Source: Bacteroidales bacterium
GTDB taxonomy: Bacteria; Bacteroidota; Bacteroidia; Bacteroidales; UBA932
DNA: 64,000 bases
NCBI GenBank assembly: GCA_017626355.1
Contig: JAGAIY010000013.1
Span: 99,493 to 163,492, forward strand
Direction of reading: 5' to 3'
Part shown: positions 43,983-53,473 of the stretch, in pieces
Position numbering within the stretch: the first letter of the stretch is position 1
Layout of the letters: each line of letters begins with the position of its first letter
The notes under the pieces: generated by a model
Seen by the model: the letters and a program-made list of their open reading frames with translations, nothing else
Databases searched by the model: none
Told to the model about the DNA's origin: nothing
Made by a program: the position numbers and the translations under genes

Positions 43983-45068
43983 ATGAAAAGAATTTTACTC
44001 CCCTTGGCAGCTTCAGCTCTCATAGCTGCATCATGCGATTCCGGAAAGATCTTCCAGCAACAGGAAATCCCGAACGAAGAACCCCGGAAAGAAGAGACAT
44101 CATTGATTCCCGTAAGTCTCAAAATCAATGGAAATGAGACCAAGGCTCTGAGCGCCAATACGAATGAAAGCAAGATCAACTCCCTGCAGGTCTTCATCTT
44201 CACGAAAAACACTGAAGGCATCGAGACATACGATTCGTATTATTCTTTCGGCTCCGACAGTGAAGACTATATCATCTATATAGACCCGAACAGGACAGAT
44301 GTCGTCGAATACCGTTTCGCCACATATGTAAACCGCCCTCAAATCAGCGAAGACGCACAGGAGGAAGACTGGGCGCTGTTCTCCTATGAGTCGGAGACCA
44401 ATTTCCAGATGTTCGGAAACGACTCTTTCTCGCAGGCCAAGATTCTTGAAACAAACAGCGTCAACCTGAAAGTCACACGCCTATGCTCCAAGGTCGAGGT
44501 CAGAGAAATCGCAGTAGACTGGACAAACAGCGTAAACAGCCGAAAGACATTGAAGCTCATGGGCATGTATCTCATGGATGTTCAGGGAGCCTTCAAGAAT
44601 CAGCACGAAGTATCCGAAACGGTAAAAACAGATCATTCGCTTTGGTTCAACAGAAGCGGATACAACTCTACAGACCAGGATGCTCTTCTTTATGATAAGA
44701 TAAACGAGATCGAAGTGACCGAAAGCGAGTCTTACAAAGACGACCATTATCTTTACGGCTTCATCTCAGACCTTACCACTTATAACGATAAACCTCTGGC
44801 AGAGTGGACAGAAGGAGGAACCAGACTGGTGATCGAGGCCGAATTTGACGGAAAACTCTGTTACTACCCTATCCCGTTGAACGGAATCGGTGGAACGGAG
44901 AAGCTAACGGATATCCGCAACAAGGAATTCATATTCAGCAAGATCACAATTACAAAGCCAGGAGCGGAGCACCCGTACAGTCCTCTCCCTACAGAAAGCC
45001 CTGTAACGGTATCGCTGCAGGTTCAGCCTTGGCAGCCTGGATATTCCGGAGATTATACGGTAGAATAA
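43983..45068 (+). CDS. FimA-like fimbrillin lipoprotein (possible main shaft subunit)
   Basis: A 361-residue lipoprotein with lipobox AASC (Cys18). The N-terminal domain has ETKALSANTNESKINSLQVFIF, matching the cleavage and first-strand region of FimA-type pilins, and RFATYVNRPQ. The C-terminal domain ends in CYYPIPLNG, IRNKEFIFSKITITKPGAEHP and SLQVQPW, close in pattern to Porphyromonas FimA (IERNHKYDIKLTITGPG and a terminal V-x-W strand). It is the last of five genes, 24 bases after the BspA fusion. The simple two-domain form suggests a polymerising shaft subunit, which is inference. Confidence 0.8.
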   Translation: MKRILLPLAASALIAASCDSGKIFQQQEIPNEEPRKEETSLIPVSLKINGNETKALSANTNESKINSLQVFIFTKNTEGIETYDSYYSFGSDSEDYIIYIDPNRTDVVEYRFATYVNRPQISEDAQEEDWALFSYESETNFQMFGNDSFSQAKILETNSVNLKVTRLCSKVEVREIAVDWTNSVNSRKTLKLMGMYLMDVQGAFKNQHEVSETVKTDHSLWFNRSGYNSTDQDALLYDKINEIEVTESESYKDDHYLYGFISDLTTYNDKPLAEWTEGGTRLVIEAEFDGKLCYYPIPLNGIGGTEKLTDIRNKEFIFSKITITKPGAEHPYSPLPTESPVTVSLQVQPWQPGYSGDYTVE

Positions 45069-45102
45069 CCGTACATGCCCGAAGATACTGTGTTGATATT
45101 GC

Positions 45103-45138
45103 AAAAGGTGCCGGATCTCAAACAAGACCCGGCACCTT
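45103..45138. terminator. Hairpin between the fimbrial operon and uvrA
   Basis: A 10-bp stem (45105-45114 with 45129-45138). The minus strand has a short T-run after it, so it mainly fits termination of uvrA; on the plus strand it would still end the fimbrial transcript, more weakly. Confidence 0.7.
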
Positions 45139-45154
45139 ACCTGTATTCATGCTC

Positions 45155-48019
45155 CTAAAGATATCTGGCAGTATACGATTCAGCACAGTCACCTAACCTT
45201 TCCGGTGTCCCGGAATAGACAAGATGACCTCCGCCGTCCCCGGCCTCAGGACCAAGATCAATCACCCAATCCGCCGCCTTGATCACATCAAGATTATGTT
45301 CTACCACGACAATCGAGTGGCCCTTTGCAAGCAGGGCGTCAAACGATTTCAGAAGCTTTTCCACATCATAAAAATGGAGTCCGGTAGTCGGCTCGTCAAA
45401 AATGAACAGGATCTTCTGGCTTTTCGACCTAGGGGCATTATCATTGACCGACAGGAAATAAGCCAGTTTGATTCTCTGGCTCTCACCGCCGCTGAGTGTG
45501 CTGCTGCTCTGTCCCAGCTTGATATATGACAGACCCACATCGACAAGAGGCTGAAGCCTTTCGGCAATCCTTTTAGCAGTCGGATCGGTCTGCGCGCCAA
45601 AGAAGGCTATCGCCTGTTCAACGCTCATATTCAGGATGTCATCGATATTCTTATCCTTATACCTGACTTCAAGTATATCCGGCTTGAAGCGTCTTCCTCC
45701 GCAGGCCTCGCATACCATGGTGACATCCGCCATGAACTGCATGCCTATCTTGACAAAGCCCTCACCCTGACACTCCGGACATCTTCCTCCGTCCATATTG
45801 AATGAGAAATGAGAAGGAGTGAAGCCGTTCATCTTCGCATACTGCTGGTCGGACAAGAGTCTCCTGATGTCGTCATAGACCTTCAGATAGGTAACGGCAT
45901 TGGATCTGGAACTCTTTCCTATAGGATTCTGGTCCACATATTCCACATGGGTTATCCTGTCCAGATTACCGCTCAGGCCACGGAAGGTTCCTGGAGCCGC
46001 CCCCGCATGGTTAAGATGGCGGTATACCGCAGGATAAAGCACATCGCCGACAAGAGATGACTTTCCGCTTCCGCTCACTCCCGTAACTACAGTAAGCACT
46101 CCGAGCGGGAACTTCACATCTATATCCTTGAGATTGTGTTCCATAGCTCCCTCGACATTTATCGAATAGGTCCACTTGCGCTTTTCCCTCATATACCTTG
46201 GTCTGACGCCGCCAAGATACTGGAGGGTAAGCGATCTCTCAAGCGCAGAAGAATCGGCTCCGTCAGCAATCCTGCCTTCAAAAACGATTTCTCCGCCATT
46301 GACTCCGGCCTTAGGGCCTATGTCGATAAGAAGGTCGGCCGCACGCATGATCTCTTCATCATGCTCCACGACCACCACAGTGTTACCGATGTCGCGAAGT
46401 TTCTTCAGAACGGAGATAAGACGCTCAGTATCACGCGGATGCAGGCCTATGCTCGGCTCATCCAGAATATACAGCGAGCCTACAAGGGAACTGCCCAGGG
46501 CCGTAACGAGATTGATTCTCTGGCTTTCTCCTCCGGACAAGGTGTTGGAAGTACGGTTCAAGGTAAGATAAGAAAGGCCGACATCCTTTATATATCTGAG
46601 TCTCGACACTATCTCATCGATGGCCTTTGCCACAATCCTGCGTTCATATGGAGTGATGTCGATGTTCTCGAAGAAATCCAGGGCCTGATCGACATTCATG
46701 CTGAGCACTTCGTGTATGTTGCGGCCTCCCACCTTCACATAAAGGGCTTCCTTGCGGAGCCTGCTTCCTCCGCACTCATGGCATACGGTTCTTCCGGAAT
46801 ATCGGCTGAGCATATACTTGTACTGAACCTTGTATCGGTTTGCCTCCACCCATCTGAAAAATTCGTCAAGGCCTATGATAGATTCCTCTTCAGTCTCTGC
46901 CGGACATCCTTTCCAGAGCATATCCCTGACTTCCTGACTCAAATTGCAGTATGGTTCAAAAATCGGGATTCCATATCTGGCGGAATTACGTACGACGAGA
47001 TCCTTGAACCAGCCCATCTTTTCTCCCCTCCAGCAGGCTATGGCCCCGTCATATATGGTCTTGCTCTTGTCAGGAACCACAAGATCCTCGCTGATTCCTA
47101 TGATCTGACCGAGACCTCCGCAAACCGGGCAGGCTCCTAAAGGACTGTTGAAGCTGAAAAGATACTCGTCCGGTCTGGCGAACTGCATTCCGTCGGCTTC
47201 GAAACGGTTAATGAACTGCTTCATCTCCACTCCGGAAGAATTTTCACGACGTACATGCAGGTTTCCGTTACCTTTTTCAAATGCAGACTCTATGGAAGAG
47301 TGAAGTCTTGTCTGCAGATCTTCCCAGTCGTTCTGCGCCCAGCTCTCCCCTTCCGCCGTCAAAGGAAGCCCTTCCTCAAAACGCGGCAGCTTCAATCTGT
47401 CTATCAGCAGGTACAGCTGCTCCGGATAGGCTCCGGTCTGAGCCTCCTTCATCACCTCCTCTATCCTCACGACCTTGTCTGTGAAGAAACGTGAATAGCC
47501 TTCCTCCTTAAGCTGAAGCATCAGCTCCACCTTGTCCTCCCTCTCATTCCAACCGAGATCGGAAAGAAGATACACAGCAGAGGCTTCTCCCTCAAAAAGC
47601 CAGGCCATCACATCATTCACCGTATGGCACTTCACTTCCTGACCTGTCACAGGAGAATATGTACGGCCTATACGCGCGAAGATCATTCTTAGATAATCAT
47701 AGATTTCAGTGCTCGTGGCGATAGTGGAACGCGGATTACGTGTATTCACCCTCTGCTCTATGGCAATGGCCGGCGGTATACCTTCGATAAGCTCTACATC
47801 CGGCTTGGACATACGGCCAAGGAACTGTCTGGCATACGAAGACAGGCTCTCGGCAAAGCGCCTCTGTCCCTCTGCGAAAAGGGTATCGAAGGCAAGCGAA
47901 GACTTGCCCGATCCCGAGATTCCGGTTATGACGACAAATTTACCACGGGGAATCTCCACCGTGATGTCCTTGAGGTTGTTCACCTTCGCCCTGCGTACTA
48001 TGATATTTCCTTCAGACAT
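45155..48019 (-). CDS. uvrA: Excinuclease ABC subunit A
   Basis: A 954-residue ABC-type ATPase that scans DNA for damage with UvrB and hands over to UvrC. Two ATPase halves are present, with Walker [10 protein letters not shown] (33-41) and GVSGSGKSS (about 646-654), and signatures [12 protein letters not shown] and [12 protein letters not shown]. Zinc-binding Cys clusters are CPVCGG, CHECGG and CPECQGEGF with CEACGGRRF. The promoter is the -7 box TATATTTG at 48067-48074. Assignment firm. Confidence 0.98.
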   Translation of the reverse strand: MSEGNIIVRRAKVNNLKDITVEIPRGKFVVITGISGSGKSSLAFDTLFAEGQRRFAESLSSYARQFLGRMSKPDVELIEGIPPAIAIEQRVNTRNPRSTIATSTEIYDYLRMIFARIGRTYSPVTGQEVKCHTVNDVMAWLFEGEASAVYLLSDLGWNEREDKVELMLQLKEEGYSRFFTDKVVRIEEVMKEAQTGAYPEQLYLLIDRLKLPRFEEGLPLTAEGESWAQNDWEDLQTRLHSSIESAFEKGNGNLHVRRENSSGVEMKQFINRFEADGMQFARPDEYLFSFNSPLGACPVCGGLGQIIGISEDLVVPDKSKTIYDGAIACWRGEKMGWFKDLVVRNSARYGIPIFEPYCNLSQEVRDMLWKGCPAETEEESIIGLDEFFRWVEANRYKVQYKYMLSRYSGRTVCHECGGSRLRKEALYVKVGGRNIHEVLSMNVDQALDFFENIDITPYERRIVAKAIDEIVSRLRYIKDVGLSYLTLNRTSNTLSGGESQRINLVTALGSSLVGSLYILDEPSIGLHPRDTERLISVLKKLRDIGNTVVVVEHDEEIMRAADLLIDIGPKAGVNGGEIVFEGRIADGADSSALERSLTLQYLGGVRPRYMREKRKWTYSINVEGAMEHNLKDIDVKFPLGVLTVVTGVSGSGKSSLVGDVLYPAVYRHLNHAGAAPGTFRGLSGNLDRITHVEYVDQNPIGKSSRSNAVTYLKVYDDIRRLLSDQQYAKMNGFTPSHFSFNMDGGRCPECQGEGFVKIGMQFMADVTMVCEACGGRRFKPDILEVRYKDKNIDDILNMSVEQAIAFFGAQTDPTAKRIAERLQPLVDVGLSYIKLGQSSSTLSGGESQRIKLAYFLSVNDNAPRSKSQKILFIFDEPTTGLHFYDVEKLLKSFDALLAKGHSIVVVEHNLDVIKAADWVIDLGPEAGDGGGHLVYSGTPERLGDCAESYTARYL

Positions 48020-48066
48020 GTATTCAATGCTCTAACCGCCCATGAGCCCGTCTCAAGTGCGAACTA

Positions 48067-48074
48067 CAAATATA
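48067..48074 (-). promoter_or_regulatory. -7 box of uvrA
   Basis: TATATTTG on the minus strand is an exact TAnnTTTG match, 47 bp before the uvrA ATG. Confidence 0.55.
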
Positions 48075-48184
48075 GCAAAATTCCTGCACAACAGCCAATG
48101 GCCTGGATATTGATATTTACTCCGACGCCGCCCCGCAAAGGCGGAAAAGATATAAAACAATTTAACAGATAGGAGAATAACAAT

Positions 48185-48616
48185 ATGTTACCAGCAAGAA
48201 AATTTTACGGCAGGAACTTCATGCCTGACTTTTTCAACGACTTCTTCGGGAATATGACTCTCGACGGAAGCAATGCAAAATCACCGGCAGTCAACGTAGT
48301 GGAAGACGACAAGAGGTATACACTTGAAGTCGCTGCACCGGGAATGTCAAAAGATGACGTCAAAGTCCACCTCAACAGGGACGGCAATCTCGTGATCGAA
48401 TTCGAAAAGAAATGCGAGTGCCAGGAGGAGAAGAAAGGCAAATATATCCGCAAGGAGTTCTCATGTTCAAGGTTCCATCAGACCCTTATCCTTCCGGACA
48501 ATGTCGACAGAGAAGAAATAAAGGCAAATGTTGAGAACGGCATCCTGTTCGTCGACCTCCCGAAACTTCAAAACGCGAAGATAGAAGAGGAAAAACGCGT
48601 AATTGAGGTAAAGTGA
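48185..48616 (+). CDS. Hsp20/alpha-crystallin small heat-shock protein
   Basis: A 143-residue cytoplasmic holdase chaperone. The N-terminal arm is aromatic-rich (FYGRNFMPDFFNDFFGN), the alpha-crystallin domain covers about 35-130 (SPAVNVVEDDKRYTLEVAAPGMSKDDVKV, GKYIRKEFSCSRFHQTLILP, NGILFVDLPK), and the tail contains RVIEV, the I/V-x-I/V-type motif that docks into neighbouring subunits. Upstream (48020-48184) I see only a small GC hairpin at 48128-48144 and AT-rich sequence, with no clear -7 box. It is followed by a hairpin terminator. Confidence 0.93.
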   Translation: MLPARKFYGRNFMPDFFNDFFGNMTLDGSNAKSPAVNVVEDDKRYTLEVAAPGMSKDDVKVHLNRDGNLVIEFEKKCECQEEKKGKYIRKEFSCSRFHQTLILPDNVDREEIKANVENGILFVDLPKLQNAKIEEEKRVIEVK

Positions 48617-48635
48617 TTACGGATCAAAGATTTAT

Positions 48636-48667
48636 GCTGCGGGAAGGGTCTCCTTTCCGCAGTTTTT
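48636..48667 (+). terminator. Terminator of the hsp20 gene
   Basis: A GC-rich stem (GCTGCGG with CCGCAG and one bulge) followed by a run of five T. Confidence 0.75.
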
Positions 48668-48732
48668 CATTTCAGGACAGTAAAAAAATCGCCAAAAAGC
48701 GCGAAAAAATTTGGAGATATGAAAAAAATGCG

Positions 48733-48740
48733 TACCTTTG
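48733..48740 (+). promoter_or_regulatory. tRNA-Asp promoter (-7 box, with -33 TTTG at 48710-48713)
   Basis: TACCTTTG with TTTG exactly 19 bp upstream is the cleanest Bacteroidota promoter in the window. The tRNA begins 40 bp downstream. Confidence 0.7.
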
Positions 48741-48779
48741 CATCCGCGTTCAAGGAAAACGCATAAAGTCTGAACAAAT

Positions 48780-48853
48780 GGTGCGGTAGTTCAGCTGGTT
48801 AGAATACCGGCCTGTCACGCCGGGGGTCGCGGGTTCGAGTCCCGTCCGCACCG
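48780..48853 (+). tRNA. tRNA-Asp (anticodon GTC)
   Basis: A 74-base cloverleaf. The acceptor GGTGCGG (48780-48786) pairs with CCGCACC (48846-48852), the discriminator is G, the anticodon stem CCGGC/GCCGG encloses CTGTCAC with GTC at 48814-48816, and the T arm has GGTTCGAGTCC. The full CCA end is not encoded. A promoter and a terminator flank it, so it is a single-gene transcript. Confidence 0.97.
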
Positions 48854-48854
48854 C

Positions 48855-48888
48855 AAAAGCCTTGGAGATTTTCTCCGAGGCTTTTTTG
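48855..48888 (+). terminator. Terminator of the tRNA-Asp gene
   Basis: AAAAGCCTTGGAGA (48855-48868) pairs with the sequence starting at 48872, one G-U pair included, then a run of six T. Confidence 0.85.
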
Positions 48889-48919
48889 TTTTTATTATCG
48901 CATCTTACAAGAAAATAAT

Positions 48920-48927
48920 TATCTTTG
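48920..48927 (+). promoter_or_regulatory. -7 box of the DJ-1 gene
   Basis: TATCTTTG on the plus strand ends 6 bases before the ATG at 48934, predicting a leaderless message. Confidence 0.5.
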
Positions 48928-48933
48928 TAAGAT

Positions 48934-49509
48934 ATGAAAGGTACTTATGTTTTTCTCGCAGACGGATTCGAGGTCTCAGAAGCCCTCACAACCGTCAATA
49001 TGCTCCGCAGAGGCGGAGTCAATGTCAAGACTGTCTCGATATATGACGACAGGATCGTGACAAGTTCGAACAGGATTCCTGTAATCGCCGATATGGCATT
49101 CGGAGAGTTCAAAGCCTCGACAACATTCGGTGCATGTCTCCCTACAGATGTCATGATCTTCCCGGGAGGAATGCCTGGCTCATCAAATCTCGCAGCTTTC
49201 GGCAAACTCATGGACATAATGAAAGACCACTACGCTGAAGGAGGCACCGTTGCCGCAATCTGCGCAGCTCCAAGCGTGGTTCTCAGCCTTCTTCCTGACC
49301 TTGAAGGCAGGAAGATGACCTGTTATGACGGCTTCGAAGAGGCTCTTCAGGCCAAGGGTGCGGAATACGTCAGGGAAGGAGTCGTCAAGGACGGCAACAT
49401 CATCACCGGACGCGGACCCGGCTGGGCCGTAGAGTTCGGTCTGGCGATTCTGGCTCATGTAAAGGGACAGGAGACAGCCGACAAGGTCAAGGCCGGCCTG
49501 ATGCTGTAG
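48934..49509 (+). CDS. DJ-1/PfpI family protein
   Basis: A 191-residue flavodoxin-like protein of the DJ-1/YajL branch. It carries the conserved Glu13 (DGFEVSEA), the nucleophile elbow Cys110 in AAICAAPSV, and GMPGSSNL before it. DJ-1-type proteins are linked to protection from oxidative stress and to glyoxalase or protein-deglycase activity; the true substrate is debated. It stands next to SDR and VOC genes that could also handle reactive carbonyls, but there is no proof of a joint pathway. The ATG lies 6 bases after a -7 box. Confidence 0.9.
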   Translation: MKGTYVFLADGFEVSEALTTVNMLRRGGVNVKTVSIYDDRIVTSSNRIPVIADMAFGEFKASTTFGACLPTDVMIFPGGMPGSSNLAAFGKLMDIMKDHYAEGGTVAAICAAPSVVLSLLPDLEGRKMTCYDGFEEALQAKGAEYVREGVVKDGNIITGRGPGWAVEFGLAILAHVKGQETADKVKAGLML

Positions 49510-49551
49510 AAAGACCCTTTCTTTTGATAAAAGACTAAAACCTATCCTAAT

Positions 49552-50340
49552 ATGTTGAAATTCAAGAACAAGACCGTCCTTATCACGGGCGGCGGCAGCG
49601 GTATTGGCGAGGCCATGGCCTACCAGTATGCCGGGAAAGGCACCAATGTCATCCTTACAGGACGACGCATCGAGACTCTTGAAAAGGTGCAGAAGAAGTG
49701 CATCGAGCTCGGAGTCAAGGCCTGGTGCAAGACCGTAGATGTTGAAAAGCCCGAATCTATAGAAGAGCTCGCAGCCTGGGTGAAGTCTGAAGGACATCTG
49801 ATCGATTTCCTTTTCCTCAACGCAGGTATCTCACAGCGTGCGCTCACGCTTGAAACAGACATCAGCGTCGACCGCAGGCTTATGGAAGTGAATTATTTCG
49901 GAGGGATATATCTCGTGAAATGTCTCAAGGACATGTTCATCGAAAGAGGCGTCCATATCGGCGTAGTTTCCTCAGTTTCAGGAGTATTCGGTTTCCCTGT
50001 ACGCTCAGCATACTGCGCATCGAAGCATGCCATTCACGGCTTCTACGAGACCATAGCCCTCGAATACCCCCAGATAAAGACCACGATCATCATCCCTGGC
50101 CGCATCCATACGGATGTATCTAAGAACGCCCTTGACGGAAGCGGCAAGGCTACCGGTGTCATGGATCCCGGTCAGGCGAACGGCTACGATGTGAACAAAT
50201 GTGCCAGAGTGGCGATAAAGGCCATTGCAAGATGCAGGCACCAGAAGGTCATCGGAGGCTTCGACACCATAATGGTGCCGTTCTATAAATATGTGCCATG
50301 GCTTTTCCGCCTGATAGCACGCAATGTTTCAGCAAGATAA
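49552..50340 (+). CDS. Short-chain dehydrogenase/reductase
   Basis: A 262-residue Rossmann-fold oxidoreductase. The cofactor motif TGGGSGIGEA lies near the N-terminus, with GRR after the second strand suggesting NADP preference; NAGIS and the catalytic SVSGVFGFPVRSAYCASK (Ser, Tyr, Lys in YxxxK) follow. The C-terminal part (GGFDTIMVPFYKYVPWLFRLIARN) is hydrophobic and amphipathic, as in membrane-associated SDRs such as sphinganine or retinol dehydrogenase relatives. It lies 12 bases before a VOC gene in the same operon. Substrate unknown. Confidence 0.88.
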   Translation: MLKFKNKTVLITGGGSGIGEAMAYQYAGKGTNVILTGRRIETLEKVQKKCIELGVKAWCKTVDVEKPESIEELAAWVKSEGHLIDFLFLNAGISQRALTLETDISVDRRLMEVNYFGGIYLVKCLKDMFIERGVHIGVVSSVSGVFGFPVRSAYCASKHAIHGFYETIALEYPQIKTTIIIPGRIHTDVSKNALDGSGKATGVMDPGQANGYDVNKCARVAIKAIARCRHQKVIGGFDTIMVPFYKYVPWLFRLIARNVSAR

Positions 50341-50352
50341 CAAGACAGTAAT

Positions 50353-51423
50353 ATGAGCAAGAGAAAAGTGATCTGCGGAGTTCAGCAGGTCGGAATAGGA
50401 GTAAGAAGTGTCGAAGAGTCGTGGGCATGGTACAAGGATGTGTTCGGCTTCGACCTCAAGATGTTCGGTGATGTGGGTGTTGCCGAGAGGATGCTTCCAT
50501 ATACAGGAGGCAAGCCGCAGCCGAGATATGCCATCCTGGTACTCAATCTCCGCGGAGGAGGCGGATTCGAGGTATGGGAGCCACGCGGACGCGAGCTCAA
50601 CTACATTCAGTTCACCCCTGAGTTCGGAGACTATGGAATCTTCGCCTGCAAGGTAAAGTCTCGCAACGTGCGCGCCGCTTACGAGGAGATGAAGAAGAAA
50701 GGCGTGAACATTCTCACAAGTCCGGCTGCAAATCCGGCAGGAAAGGAGCATTTCTTCGTCATGGACCCATGGAACAACATCTTCGATGTAGAGGCAGACG
50801 ACTACTGCTTCATCGATGAAGACAAGAATACCGGAGGAAACAACGGAGCCACCCTCGGTGTATCCGACATGGACAAGTCAATAAAGTTCTACGGTTCGAT
50901 CATGGACTATGACAAGGTGGAATATGATGTCACAGACACTTTCGACGACCTCAAAGGAGTTCCCGGCGGACAGTACAAGCTCCGCAGAGTCATGCTGACA
51001 CGTTCGAAGCCTATCGAAGGCCCTCTCAGCCAGATCATGGGTACTTCACACATTGAACTTGTACAGAGGATCGACGAGGAAGGAGTTCCTGCTCCACGCA
51101 AGCTCTATGAGGGCCGTCTCTGGGGAGATCCGGGCTTCATCCACCTTTGCTTCGACATCCGTAACATGGAAGAGATCCGTAAGGCAGCAGCAACATTCGG
51201 ACATGAATTCGTATGCGACGGAGGCCGCGACTTCAAGATGGGAGAGGCCAACGGCCACTTCACCTACATTGAAGACCCTGACGGAACACTCATCGAATTT
51301 GTAGAGACATTCAAGATCCCTATTCTCAAGAAGTTAGGCATCTACCTCCACCTCGAGAACCGCGACGACAGCAAGCCGCTTCCGAGCTGGATCCTCAAAT
51401 GCCTCCGCTTCATGAAGAGCTGA
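50353..51423 (+). CDS. Two-domain VOC (vicinal oxygen chelate) protein
   Basis: A 356-residue protein with two VOC modules. The first (about 5-150) begins VQQVGIGVRSVEESWAWYKD and has GFDLKMF and KEHFFVMDPWNNIFDVE; the second (about 160-320) begins GATLGVSDMDKSIKFYGSIMDYD and ends FTYIEDPDGTLIEFVE. Such folds hold a metal through His and Glu and include glyoxalases and extradiol dioxygenases. The C-terminal tail (NRDDSKPLPSWILKCLRFMKS) is basic and amphipathic. It is coupled to the SDR gene upstream and ends at a strong bidirectional terminator. The reaction is unknown. Confidence 0.85.
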   Translation: MSKRKVICGVQQVGIGVRSVEESWAWYKDVFGFDLKMFGDVGVAERMLPYTGGKPQPRYAILVLNLRGGGGFEVWEPRGRELNYIQFTPEFGDYGIFACKVKSRNVRAAYEEMKKKGVNILTSPAANPAGKEHFFVMDPWNNIFDVEADDYCFIDEDKNTGGNNGATLGVSDMDKSIKFYGSIMDYDKVEYDVTDTFDDLKGVPGGQYKLRRVMLTRSKPIEGPLSQIMGTSHIELVQRIDEEGVPAPRKLYEGRLWGDPGFIHLCFDIRNMEEIRKAAATFGHEFVCDGGRDFKMGEANGHFTYIEDPDGTLIEFVETFKIPILKKLGIYLHLENRDDSKPLPSWILKCLRFMKS

Positions 51424-51453
51424 TGATGAATACCATAAAGGTTGGACTTAAAT

Positions 51454-51498
51454 GAAATGAACCCCGAAAGTCAGACAGAAACTTTCGGGGTTCATTTC
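51454..51498. terminator. Bidirectional terminator between the VOC and hydrolase genes
   Basis: An 18-bp perfect stem (51454-51471 with 51481-51498) with a 9-base loop and AT-rich ends on both sides. Confidence 0.88.
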
Positions 51499-51532
51499 TC
51501 TTCCTGTGCAACTCACGGAATCGCGAATACCA

Positions 51533-53467
51533 TTAACGTACAACGTCCCAATCCGGAAGTGACCTGAGGGTTTCGAGGCGGAAAGCACCCGGCCATGCGA
51601 CAAGCCAGTCGTTTATACGATTATTCGGACGATAGCTCCAATCGCACTCGAAGAATGCTTCATTCTGGCTTCCTACAGGACGGATACGGCCATTGATTTC
51701 GAGAGTTCCGTCAGATACGAACTGACAGCCGTTTGTCCACACTGCCAATGCTTTTTCACGCCACATATCATTTCCAGTAAGTTCGGCAAGCTTCAACCAT
51801 TCGGCCACCCACATGATCGCATATACGTCAAGATGATGATGCTGGGTTGATACGGATGTCGCACCAAAGGTATTATATCCATAACGTGCTGCATCTTCCT
51901 CCGAAGCATAATCGGCCTTGTAGTGCCACAGCCATGTAGAGAGGTAATGGGAAACATTCTCAGCCTTATCTATATATCTGCGGTCGCCTGTAGCCTCGTA
52001 AAGCATCAAAGCAGAACGGAGAACAGGCATCGATGATTCCTTGTCTATGCACCATGTATCAAGAGCTCCGGCAGTAGTATAGCCAAGTCTCTCAAATTCA
52101 CCATAGTAATAATCAAAAGCTTTCTTTGCTGATTCAAGATAGGAGGCATCGGCTGTAGCCTTATATGCACGGATCATAGGAGCAATAAGAAAAGCACCCA
52201 CAGTACCTTCCCTGACATAACATTCTCCGTCCGGATACCATCCTCGGCCATACACGCCTGAGTCCTGCTGGTCAGCCTTGACGAAATCACAGATTCCAAG
52301 TGCTATCTCCCTTATCTTTCCGACACGGTCGGTAATTCCGCATTTCTGGAGAAGTTCTGCAGCCTCAAGGAAATTATATGCCGCAGTACCAATGTTGCAG
52401 GCATCTGAAACCGGTCTTTCTGCGCCATCCAGAATGTAATCATAATGGGTTATATACAAGCCGTTTTCATATATGACTTCCGGTCTTGTCCATGTATCGA
52501 GGGTCATCAGAGCCTTTTCCAATGAAGTCTCGTCTCCATTATTGATATAATCGACAAGAAGAGAATTCGCAAAAGAAGCGTTCTGACCGCACCATCCGAT
52601 CTCGTATTTCCAGAACGGACGCTGACACCAACCCTTTTCCTCATATGGGGTAAGGCCGATACAGAAACCTTTGTATCCTTCTTCCTCCGCCCACAGATAT
52701 TCCTTCGCATAACGCACTCCATATTCCCAGACCTTTTCCGGTGGGATTACCTCTGCATACTCCTTGTCGGAAAGTTCCCATGCCTTGTCAAGGAAAGAGG
52801 CAGGAAGATAACCGTCACCATCCTTGGTAGATACATGGATATATGCCACCAATTCTTTTGTCTCTCCCTTACGCATAGAGAATCTGCGTGCACGCCCGTC
52901 CGAATATGCATCCCTGTTGGAATAGACAAAAGGCTGCTCTTCTTCAGGGAAAATCAACGAATGGGTGACACAGGCATCCTCCGGCATAAGAGAGCATGAA
53001 AAGGCATCTTCCTCACACTCAGGCTTATCGCTCCACATAGCAACGGCAAACTCTTCACCTTCAGAATAGGTGGCACCCGGGATTGGAGTACGACGATATG
53101 AATACGTATGCCATACCCCGTCTGTCTTGAAACCCTTTGGTTCCTTTCCCCTTCCCCAATCGTTACCATCATATGTGACTGCCGGAATCATAGCGGCAAG
53201 ACACTCGCTGTCATGACGGAAATCCAGGGTCAGTCGAACGGAATCAAGGTCATTCAACGCAGTGAATGTTCTCGTGATCTTCAAGGTGGACGCATCGATA
53301 TGATCGACCTCATCACTATATTCAACAGAAGCGTCGGCGACTGAAATGAAACGTCCTACCGGGACTCCGTCACAGCTGAGCAGTCCATCTTCGACAGAAA
53401 GACGGGAACCGTCCGTACATGCGGAAAGGAGTGCAAAAGATAAAAAAAGGATTGAAAGTTTCTTCAT
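51533..53467 (-). CDS. Surface lipoprotein with a six-hairpin (alpha/alpha)6 hydrolase domain
   Basis: A 644-residue lipoprotein (lipobox LSAC, Cys16 or 17). The N-terminal ~230 residues are beta-rich, and the C-terminal ~400 residues repeat helix pairs typical of an (alpha/alpha)6 barrel (FVKADQQDSGVYGRGWY, EGTVGAFLIAPMIRAYKAT, DKESSMPVLRSALMLYEATGD, HHHLDVYAIMWVAEWLK). Acidic residues in aromatic surroundings (EIGWCGQNASF, HYDYILDGAE) could line an active cleft. I cannot assign a GH or PL family. It follows a related secreted hydrolase by 6 bases, with no SusC/SusD pair nearby. Confidence 0.72.
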   Translation of the reverse strand: MKKLSILFLSFALLSACTDGSRLSVEDGLLSCDGVPVGRFISVADASVEYSDEVDHIDASTLKITRTFTALNDLDSVRLTLDFRHDSECLAAMIPAVTYDGNDWGRGKEPKGFKTDGVWHTYSYRRTPIPGATYSEGEEFAVAMWSDKPECEEDAFSCSLMPEDACVTHSLIFPEEEQPFVYSNRDAYSDGRARRFSMRKGETKELVAYIHVSTKDGDGYLPASFLDKAWELSDKEYAEVIPPEKVWEYGVRYAKEYLWAEEEGYKGFCIGLTPYEEKGWCQRPFWKYEIGWCGQNASFANSLLVDYINNGDETSLEKALMTLDTWTRPEVIYENGLYITHYDYILDGAERPVSDACNIGTAAYNFLEAAELLQKCGITDRVGKIREIALGICDFVKADQQDSGVYGRGWYPDGECYVREGTVGAFLIAPMIRAYKATADASYLESAKKAFDYYYGEFERLGYTTAGALDTWCIDKESSMPVLRSALMLYEATGDRRYIDKAENVSHYLSTWLWHYKADYASEEDAARYGYNTFGATSVSTQHHHLDVYAIMWVAEWLKLAELTGNDMWREKALAVWTNGCQFVSDGTLEINGRIRPVGSQNEAFFECDWSYRPNNRINDWLVAWPGAFRLETLRSLPDWDVVR

Positions 53468-53473
53468 ATGGAT

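Noticed and set aside
46136-47140. 334-codon open frame on the plus strand across uvrA
   Set aside because: Antisense shadow of uvrA in a region with clear UvrA motifs; composition is unlike a real protein.
48128-48144. Small GC hairpin upstream of hsp20 as a possible RNA thermometer
   Set aside because: Only a 5-bp stem, far from the start codon and not covering it.
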